From Siphonodentalium dalli (Eukaryota > Mollusca > Scaphopoda > Gadilida > Siphonodentaliidae): a stretch of DNA of 64,000 nucleotides. Made by a program: the position numbers and the translations under genes. The notes under the pieces are model-generated. The model made no database searches. It had not been told where the DNA came from and saw only the letters and a program-made list of their open reading frames with translations. Below, one piece after another: positions 56,601 through 64,000 of the stretch. The stretch lies in the NCBI GenBank assembly GCA_032622095.1, contig CP136063.1, positions 144,169,950 through 144,233,949 of the forward strand, written 5' to 3'. Numbering within the stretch: the first letter of the stretch is position 1; each line of letters begins with the position of its first letter.

Positions 56601-58050
56601 GAAGTTATAGTGTCATACATTTACCTTGGAGTATACATAGCACTCAATATATAGAAGACCAGTGGTGCCTCAGTTGGTATGTGCATAGGCTATCGATGGC
56701 AATTTTGGCGCAGTTCCCGATATACACAAAGAGTAACAATAATTTATTCGGTATCAGTTGTTGTCTCTACTTGTAGTGGTGTGTGATTTCTCAACAATTA
56801 CTCCGCCCATAAAACTTGAAATTGTCGTGATATGGCACAGAGACTGAAACGCGGTAATGGATTTTCTCAAAATCTGCCAGGAATTTCTTTGTGAAATTTG
56901 GTACAAGCGATTATAGTGACACAATATTTAAGAACCATCGACCCATTGGATATTATAACTTCATTTACTTTACACTTTTTGGCATCAAAAATATTTTAAT
57001 GTTCACTGTTTGCAGGTAGCAAGAACTTCTATAAAATATGTATTTTTTTTAGTCAATGGTGCATGCTGTTCATATATCCATATCATATCTCAAGATCGTG
57101 AGATTTGGCGAATTTTTTTTATTCGGGAAATTTAATGATTATTTTAATTTAGAAAGGCAACCACCCATAAATATGTGTCCATATTTGAGAATGCCTGTAG
57201 GTAAATTAAAAACTGGGCTGAGATGAGTTGTGGGTCATGGGTTCCCAACCAAGTTAAGCTAAAGCTGACCACCATATATCTTAACACTGTGGCCTAATGC
57301 AAGTTGATTAATCTCTGCTTGAGTGGACCACCATGCATATCAACATTTGTTTTCATTGGGATGAATATGCTTTATTTTTCATTTGGTGCCGTTTGTGTCA
57401 GTAATTGAGAGCGGGGAACACTAACATTAATAAGAATGTTTCAGTCACCGATATCCTCCACCAAAGTTCTATATGGTCATCTCCATAATTTCTTTCTGAG
57501 CAATTTTTGGCGTTCACATTTCACAACCACAACACAATATAATGGTGACCTAATTAAAGTGATGTGAAACACTCCGGTAGGGTGTTCAAATAGAAATGGA
57601 GAATAATCTTGCTCAAAGTAGTTATTTTTTATGAATATTAATCAAAATTGACAACACACACACCTTCATTCTTATATATTAATTAAATGCAATGACTCTG
57701 GATGGCGAAATCGTTTGCGTTAGTTCGTCGCCGATTGTTGTGTCCCGAATTGAGGTGTAAATATTTACAATTGAGCGTATAATTCTGACGATGTTTTCTA
57801 TGGAGTGGTATGATCGATTTTTGAATTTTTCGGTGATGTTAGTAGAATGCTACATTCCCCAGGTTGGCATATAGCCTGAGAACTAACTTATAAGTTTATC
57901 GCACTCGAACAAGTCCATAACATGTCACTTGAACAATTATATCTTCTCACCGGTCATATGTATATGGAGACGGGAATCGGGGCATTCACATGGTGAGCTA
58001 GCAAAACAGGAACATGGAAGAAACCATTAAATGTATATTTATCATTCTAT
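53606..58050. other. Long stretch without a recognised gene
   Basis: Mostly unique AT-rich sequence. 54229-54282 has four copies of TGCCTTATTCGA. 54515-54640 looks like a LINE 3' end (GGGGACGGCA...TGCTGTCCCC stem, then ATGAATAAATAATCA). A 135-codon plus-strand frame at 53792-54199 has no recognisable family signature. No RNA gene or element ends were seen in 54660-58050. Confidence 0.4.
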
Positions 58051-58054
58051 TTAA

Positions 58055-58646
58055 AGGGATACTGTACCCAACATGTTGTTGTTGGTTTCTATAGTCTCCG
58101 AGTCGGAGAATAAGGTAACACTTTTTCCATTATTTGAAAGTCTGTTGAGTACGAAGTAGTGTTACGGATGGCAAATTTACCGGAATGAAAAATACAAATT
58201 GTCGTTGTCGAGTAATTTTTGTACAGTTTTCAACCAAATGAATCAAATTAAAGTTATATTATATGCATACTAGTCCCATATTCTCATTTAAGTTATTGTA
58301 TCGTCACTAGTCAGTGAGTAGCTTGAGTTTTCTCCCCATATCATCATAATGTTTAAACGATCGTGTGTGCAATCGGTTTAACAATCCAGTATCCCTCAAT
58401 TACTTTATTTGATTACTTCGTGTACACGGAAATTCGTAATTTAGTCGACGCCATTTTATGGCTCCAGTCATAAATTCAATTTATATCAAATTATTAACTT
58501 TTAAATTATTAAATTTTAAGATAGCCTATTAACCTGAGCGTTTACAGAATACATCTACGACTCAAATTACTTATGTTTCTATATATTATCGATATTAGAT
58601 CGTTGTTATCACCGGAAATTTTATGAAAATGGCGTACAGTACCCCT
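58055..58646. mobile_element. TTAA-flanked MITE, family 2, copy 2
   Basis: Ends AGGGATACTGTACCCAACA and, inverted, AGGGGTACTGTACGCCATT, bordered by TTAA (58051-58054, 58647-58650). It shares its right half with 39838-40480 (TTATGGCTCCAGTCATAAAT, AAGATAGCCTATTAACC). Confidence 0.8.
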
Positions 58647-58674
58647 TTAAGAGATATATATACATATACATATA

Positions 58675-59420
58675 CTAGAAGGTGACCCGACTTCGTCCGG
58701 GCTTTGACATTGAATTGTCCATTTTGACGGTCAAGGTAAAGTGGGGTCACGATTTGACCAGTCCAAACCACTGCCCGGACAAAAGTACCCGACAAATGTG
58801 CCCGTCGAAATCCATCCGGTTTTACCCGATTTGACCTTGAATTGATCATTTTGAAGGTCAAGGTCAGGTCGGGGTCACGATGTATAAAATTTCGCCGAAA
58901 TCCCATCAAAATTGGCGATTTGAACTTGAATTTACCCGATTTCAAGGTCAAGGTCACGTCGCACGGGCAAATGAATATGCTTATGAGACTCCCCATACGA
59001 AAGTACCCCCACATACCAAGTTTAATCGAAATCCCGTGATATGCGGGCGTTTGACCTTGAAATGACCAGATTTCAAGGTCAAGATCACGTCGCACGGGCA
59101 AATTAATAGGTTTATGGCACTCCCCGGCCGAAGGTACCTCCACATACCAAGTTTCATCGAAATCCCGTGATATTCGGGCGTTTGACCTTGAACTTACCCG
59201 ATTTCAAGGTCAAGGTCACGTCGCACGGACAAATTAATAGGCCCATGCCACCCCCGTCCGAAAATACGCCCACATACCAAGTTTCATCGAAATCGGCTCG
59301 ACCGTTTTCGAGTTTATCGCGAACACACACACACACACCCTCACAGCCTCACACTCACACACACCACACCACACACAGACACACACACACACAGACAGAT
59401 CTTCCAAAATATATAATATA
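58675..59420 (-). mobile_element. Helitron-like (HINE-type) element, family 1, copy 2
   Basis: On the minus strand the 3' end is the hairpin CCCGGACGAAGTCGGG, TCACCTT and CTAG (58678-58675). The 5' end is ATTATATATTTTGGAAGATC near 59420, with the terminal TC decayed. It contains about four central ~131-bp units with TGACCTTGAA / GGTCAAGGTCA. It lies 25 bp from the MITE at 58055-58646 and between TA tracts. Non-coding. Confidence 0.7.
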
Positions 59421-59740
59421 TATATATAAATATATATATATATGCAAAATGAGGGACCTTGAATCGTCAGAGAATGGCATGTTAGAATGGCACATAAAAG
59501 CTGATACAAATATGTTTAGCACTAATTTCCACCAAATTGGACCAGGAAGTTCTGCGTGCCATTAACAGCCAAGCTCGTCAGACACAGAACCTCAAGGTCA
59601 TACAGGCAATACCCCCGCGACTTTCACGTGGAGAATGACAACATCCACTGGACATCACAGACGGCGGCGAAAAACTACCACGGCTGGACTAACATCTTTA
59701 AAGGTAATTTAAACTAATCTCTCAGAAGGGCACCAGCCAT

Positions 59741-60107
59741 GTGGAAAGAGTCGGTCTCGGCACCGAGATAGTCAATCTTGTACCCGACCTTTCCCTGAGC
59801 GCTGGTGAGAAATCATTACTTAGGTATGGTCTAACCTTTGTTCCTACCCCACCCGATCTCAAAGAAACACCACATGTTGTTGAGACGGAGGATGGAATAT
59901 TGGTTTTACCAGACTCTATGTATGCCATGGAAATGAAGGGCGGTGCAGCAAGCATGCAATTTAGGGAAGTAACAGCTATGGCTGATTTCTTCGCAATTCG
60001 ACAGGTTTAAAAGATCAATTTAAAGAACCTTTGATGTGGACCCCTACTGATCGCCATCAGAGCTATCTAAAAGACACGGAGGACTTCCTCATTAAATTAC
60101 AGACATG
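59741..60107 (+). pseudogene. Penelope-like element N-terminal part
   Basis: The frame reads EIVNLVPDLSLSAGEKSLLR and YGLTFVPTPPDLKE, matching the Penelope N-terminal signature V.NLS...LS..E..LL.KGL.F.PTP. It then continues to a stop at 60008-60010. A frameshift leads to FKEPLMWTPTDRHQSYLKDT at about 60018-60080, the FxxPS.WTPP..R motif that precedes the RT domain, and ends in a stop near 60105. The RT motifs do not follow. Confidence 0.75.
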
Positions 60108-60147
60108 ACAATTGGAACTTATTCCCTATTCCTTATTCCTTATTTTC

Positions 60148-61606
60148 AAAAATGTCGCTTTCGACAGATTTGACGGCATGGGTGGGTGGTCCGCCCCAAA
60201 TACCACCTAGAAGCACCCCCCCCCCCCACCACCCATCACACCCGGGAGGTGCCACCCCGAGGGGGTTAAAATGGGGTATGGACCATTTTCGAGAACGGTA
60301 AGGATTTCGACCGATTTGACGGCATGGGTGGGTGGCCCGCCCCAAATACCACCTAGAAACACCCCGACCCCCCACCCATCACCCCGGGGGGTGCCACCCC
60401 GAGGGGGTGAAAATGGGGTATGGACCATTTTCGAGAACGGTAAGGATTTCGACCGATTTGACGGCATGGGTGGGTGGCCCGCCCCAAATACCACCTAGAA
60501 ACACCCCGACCCCCACCCATCACCCCGGGGGGTGCCACCCGAGGGGGTGAAAATGGGGTATGGACCATTTTCGAGAACGGTAAGGATTTCGACCGATTTG
60601 ACGGCATGGGTGGGTGGCCCGCCCCAAATACCACCTAGAAACACCCCGACCCCCACCCATCACCCCGGGGGGTGCCACCCCGAGGGGGTGAAAATGGGGT
60701 ATGGACCATTTTCGAGAACGGTAAGGATTTCGACCGATTTGACGGCATTGGTGGGTGGCCCGCCCCAAATACCACCTAGAAACACCCCGACCCCCACCCA
60801 TCACCCCGGGGGTGCCACCCCGTGGGGGTGAAAATGGGGTATGGACCATTTTCGAGAACGGTAAGGATTTCGACCGATTTGACGGCATGGGTGGGTGGCC
60901 CGCCCCAAATACCACCTAGAAACACCCCCGACCCCACCCATCACCCCCGGTGGTGCCACCCCGAGGGGGTGAAAATGGGGTATGGACCATTTTCGAGAAC
61001 GGTAAGGATTTCGACCGATTTGACGGCATGGGTGGGTGGCCCGCCCCAAATACACCTAGAAACACCCCGATCCCCCCCCCCCCACCATCACCCCCGGGGG
61101 TGCCACCCCGAGGGGGTGAAAATGGGATATGGACCATTTTAGAGAACGGTAAGGATTTCGACCGATTTGACGGCATGGGTGGGTGGCCCACCCCAAATAC
61201 CACCTAGAAACACCCCGACCCCCACCCATCACCCCCGGGGGTGCCACCCCGATTGGGTGAAAATGGGGTATGGACCATTTTCGAGAACGGTAAGGATTTC
61301 GACCGATTTTCGGCATGGGTGGGTGGCCCGCCCCAAATACCACCTAGAAACACCCCGACCCCCACCCATCACCCCCGGGGGGTGCCACCCAGAGGGGGTG
61401 AAAATGGGGTATGGACCATTTTCGAGAACGGTAAGGATTTCGACCGATTTGACGGCATGGGTGGGTGGCCCGCCCCAAATACCACCTAGAAACACCCCGA
61501 CTCCCCACCCATCACCCCGGGGGGTGCCACCCGAAGGGGTGAAAATGGGGTATGGACCATTTTCGAGAACGGTAAGGATTTCGACCGATTTGACGGCATG
61601 GCCCAC
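60148..61606. repeat. 141-bp GC-rich satellite, about ten copies
   Basis: Landmark GGATTTCGACCGATTTGACG recurs at about 60304, 60444, 60584, 60725, 60865, 61006, 61153, 61294, 61435 and 61576, with a period of 140-141 bp (one 147). Units are nearly identical, with poly-C length changes. Each contains a potential stem around CACCCCGGGGGGTG. The GC content is far above the surroundings. Because 141 is a multiple of 3, both strands give long repetitive frames that are artefacts. Confidence 0.95.
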
Positions 61607-61619
61607 CCATCGGTCTCAA

Positions 61620-62465
61620 ATCATTCGATACCACCGGAACTGCACGAACAGAAGCGACCTAAATCAAGCTTGTTCAGTGCTGTTCCAGACTTTACGACCG
61701 CGCGGCTACTCTGGTAGATTACTGCGCCAAATAAAGTCCGAAACTCTCAGAGAATTGGAATCGTTACGCCATGACCCAGCATCGACTGAGCCAACAAGGA
61801 TACGGCACAATCGGCCGGTGTTGGGTAATGGTTCAGCCTCATTTTGTCACAAAAAACGATGTTACATCAATACAATGGAATATCTCAATACTAGTAAAAC
61901 TTTAACCAGCGAACAAACACGCATATCGTATCAAATGCATAGCGAACTTAATTGTGATTCTAAAAATGTAATTTACTTAATCACATGCAAAAGATGCCGT
62001 ATACAATATGTTGGACAAACAAAAACCTCTGTCAAAGTTAGAATGTCTAATCATCTTTCCAGTGTTCGCAAAAAACTCGACATGCAAATTTCCGATCATT
62101 TCAACTCATCTAATCATGACATTAAATCCCATTTCAGCTTTCAGCCAATAGAACAGACACCATTTCTAGCCGACGAAGACCAAACCGATTCAATACGCCT
62201 AGAACGCGAAAATCATTGGATGGGCGTACTTAAAACATATCTTCCGTTCGGACTTAACATTGACTACAAAGGTGTTTCTCGAAATTTCTTGTGCTTTCCT
62301 CTGATCTACAATCGTAGAAATGTTGAAATCGCAAACATTTTCAGAAAAAACTTTGCATTATTAAACACTAAATTGACCGAGCCTCTCGACACACGGGTGA
62401 TTATTGCCTACAAGAAAAATCCCAGTTTGAGAGATATGCTCGTTCGATCTAGACTGATTGATTGA
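61620..62465 (+). CDS. Penelope-like GIY-YIG endonuclease domain
   Basis: An open frame ends at 62465 and is open upstream into the satellite. The Penelope-specific part begins near 61660 with CSVLFQTLRPRGYSGRLLRQ, and has the zinc-binding CDSKNVIYLITCKRC, then IQYVGQTKTSVKVRMSNHLS, ISDHFNSSNHDI, ERENHWMGVLKTYLPFGLN and the terminal RDMLVRSRL. VIYLI...QYVGQT corresponds to GIY...YIG, followed by the conserved R.R...H and E.HW. In Penelope elements this domain nicks target DNA. The domain looks intact, but without an RT upstream the element cannot move alone. Confidence 0.85.
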   Translation: MIRYHRNCTNRSDLNQACSVLFQTLRPRGYSGRLLRQIKSETLRELESLRHDPASTEPTRIRHNRPVLGNGSASFCHKKRCYINTMEYLNTSKTLTSEQTRISYQMHSELNCDSKNVIYLITCKRCRIQYVGQTKTSVKVRMSNHLSSVRKKLDMQISDHFNSSNHDIKSHFSFQPIEQTPFLADEDQTDSIRLERENHWMGVLKTYLPFGLNIDYKGVSRNFLCFPLIYNRRNVEIANIFRKNFALLNTKLTEPLDTRVIIAYKKNPSLRDMLVRSRLID

Positions 62466-63065
62466 TTGTTTATTTGCAAAGCCAACATTTAAGTTGGAAC
62501 ATAGCCAAAACATATATATACATATATACACAGAAACAGTTTATACAAACAATTTATACGTTAACAATTATCATTATCATATTTTCGTAACAAATCCACC
62601 ATAATACAATAACTGTACACAGCACTTATACATAAGATTCATTAACAATTACCTTGCATAAGTATGCAATTCCCAATTTATGGATGTGTCGCATTACACA
62701 CACACATATATATATATATACACATACAAACATACATGTATATATATTTCATCTGTGTATATAATATTATATTTAAGAAATCTTTTTCAATGCCAATTTA
62801 ATAAATATGCTCAGTCTTTTCAGAACGCTCATGTTTTCAAGAGAAAGTAGTCCATGGAATTTATTTCGGTTTGGTTTATCCCAATAATATTTTGGAATAT
62901 ATAATTCACGTAAGTTTTTTTAGCTCTTGGCATATGATCATAAAATGTTATTCATCACATGGGCTATTGCTGCACAAAACACAGTTTAAATCATTATTAT
63001 CAGACCTTGATTAACACGCAGTTCAATTAGCTTTTTAGCAATTTCAACATCATTATCCTTTGTTT
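62453..63065 (-). pseudogene. LINE 3' end with zinc-knuckle relic and (AATC)n tail
   Basis: On the minus strand, broken frames from 63065 read NDVEIAKKLIELRVNQ, CVLCSNSPCDEQHFMIICQE, YIPKYYWDKPNRNKFHGLLS and ENMSVLKRLSIFIKLALKK. This is the C-terminal region of a common LINE type in invertebrates (C..C...CDE.HF...C, then YIPKYYW.RPN..KF..LL). Several frameshifts and stops are present. A 3' UTR follows and ends CTTTGCAAATAAACAATCAA plus AATC repeats at 62453-62475, overlapping the stop codon of the Penelope frame, so the LINE tail inserted at that site. Confidence 0.7.
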
Positions 63066-63196
63066 GTGCTCAACACAATATTTTATGTCAATTTCCGACA
63101 CAACCTAACAAAATTTAGCTAGTTCCATAGAAATAATTACATAAGAAATCGGATAACCGACCTGTGCCAGTGCTCTCCACACTTTCCAAATATATA

Positions 63197-63836
63197 TCTC
63201 ATATATATTTTGAAGACCTCTGTTTGTTTGTCTGTTTCGTTTGTCTGTATGTTTGTTTGTCTGTCATTTATACAAATCTACGATTCTCGACCGATCGGGA
63301 CGAAACTTGGTACGTGTGGGTAGTTTGACCAGGCGGTCGACGTTGTCGTATTGGCGAGCCCGTGCGGCGCCCGCTTCGCGCATGCGCAGACGAGATTCCG
63401 GAAACTGGTGGTGCTATCGACTTGAAATTTGGTACGTGTGTGTAGTTTGACCAGGCGGTCGTCGTTGTCGTATTGGGAGCCCGTTCGACGCACGTGCAGC
63501 GCATGCGCAGACGAGATATCGGAAACGGATGGAGCTATCGACTTGAAATTTGCTATGTGAATGTATCTTGCCCCGGATACGAATTTTATCGGGTCGCCGA
63601 GCCCGTGCGACGCAAGCTTCGCGCATGTGCAGACCAGATTTCGGAAACGGGTGGAGCTATCGACTTGAAATTTGGTGTGTGAATGTATCTTGCCCCGGAT
63701 AGGAATTTTATCGGGTCGCCGAGCCCGTGCGACGCAAGCTTCGCGCATGCGCAGACCAGATCTCGGAAACGGGTGGAGCTATCGACTTGAAATTTTGTTT
63801 TTGAATAGCCCGGACAACGTCGGGTTCATCGGCTAG
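63197..63836 (+). mobile_element. Helitron-like element, family 2, complete copy
   Basis: Starts TCTCATATATATTTTGAAGA (63197) and ends with the hairpin CCCGGACAACGTCGGG, TTCATCGG and CTAG (63833-63836). The interior is about four tandem units of ~121 bp with GACTTGAAATTTGGTACGTG and CGCATGCGCAGAC. The terminal layout equals family 1 although the interior differs. Non-coding. Confidence 0.75.
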
Positions 63837-64000
63837 TCTCATATATATTTTGAAGACCTCTGTGTGTCTGTCTGTCTGTATGTATGTTTGTTTGTCTGTC
63901 ATTGATACAAATCTACGATTCTCGACCGATCGGGACGAAACTTGGTACGTGTGTGTAGTTTGACCAGGCGGTGGACGTTGTCGTATTGGCGAGCCCGTTC
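63837..64000 (+). mobile_element. Helitron-like element, family 2, second copy (cut by window end)
   Basis: Begins TCTCATATATATTTTGAAGA exactly after the CTAG of the previous copy, with no base between, and matches 63197-63360 closely up to the window end. This is a head-to-tail tandem pair. Confidence 0.8.

Larger units (their letters stand above)
59520..62465 (+). mobile_element. Penelope-like element with RT region replaced by a satellite
   Basis: The N-terminal Penelope motif is at 59760-60105 and the GIY-YIG endonuclease at about 61650-62465. Between them, where the reverse transcriptase should be (about 1.3-1.5 kb in relatives), lies a 1.45-kb array of a 141-bp GC-rich unit. The 5' boundary is uncertain. 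No terminal repeats typical of complete Penelope copies were recognised. Confidence 0.75.

Noticed and set aside
60133-61606. Many long open frames on both strands (proline/glycine-rich 47-residue repeats)
   Set aside because: They are produced by the 141-bp satellite, whose period is a multiple of three; no domain or codon constraint is seen.

Overview
The window looks like eukaryotic, intron-containing, AT-rich nuclear DNA from an invertebrate. It is probably marine and perhaps lophotrochozoan; the phylum is an inference from the type of host gene and the repeat families, and I cannot fix the species. Almost all of it is transposon-derived.

Only one host gene is convincing: a minus-strand KY (kyphoscoliosis peptidase)/hillarin-like transglutaminase-fold gene. 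Five exons are visible, at 32544-32312, 31630-31407, 30568-29464, 21908-21734 and 9555-9275. All splice sites are GT-AG and all phases agree, giving about 672 codons without a stop. The 3' end lies beyond the left edge, and the 5' end may lie further right. The three catalytic positions of the transglutaminase fold appear substituted, so it is probably a pseudoenzyme. The C-terminus resembles the dynein stalk coiled-coil.

Layout, left to right. 1-9 kb: truncated non-LTR retrotransposon (LINE) pieces, a TTAA-flanked miniature element, a foldback element built of 15-bp subrepeats, and a tRNA-derived SINE. 9.3-32.5 kb: the KY-like gene. Its 12.2-kb intron holds a Polinton-like TIR element (11765-14115, 6-bp target duplication) set in a degenerate minisatellite, and a 5-kb palindrome made of two head-to-head TIR elements (16157-21217). 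Its 7.6-kb intron holds a copied exon fragment, a piggyBac-like MITE, tandem arrays and a Helitron-like element. 33.4-39.2 kb: a nearly complete PIF/Harbinger transposon with a Myb/SANT gene (+) and a transposase (-, one in-frame stop), itself carrying younger MITEs. 39.8-46 kb: TTAA MITEs, a LINE with ORF1 and endonuclease but no RT core, and an 11-bp minisatellite. 47-53.6 kb: a MULE transposase pseudogene split by two successive TIR insertions, each flanked by a 9-10-bp target duplication; the first has absorbed a Helitron-like element and a triplicated SINE-like unit. 58-64 kb: a TTAA MITE, a Helitron-like element, a Penelope-like element whose RT region is replaced by about ten copies of a 141-bp satellite, a LINE 3' end, and two Helitron-like elements abutting head to tail at the right edge.

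The transposon genes do not form a pathway with the host gene. The main biological content is nested insertion history, readable from target-site duplications, and a long-intron gene that has tolerated it.
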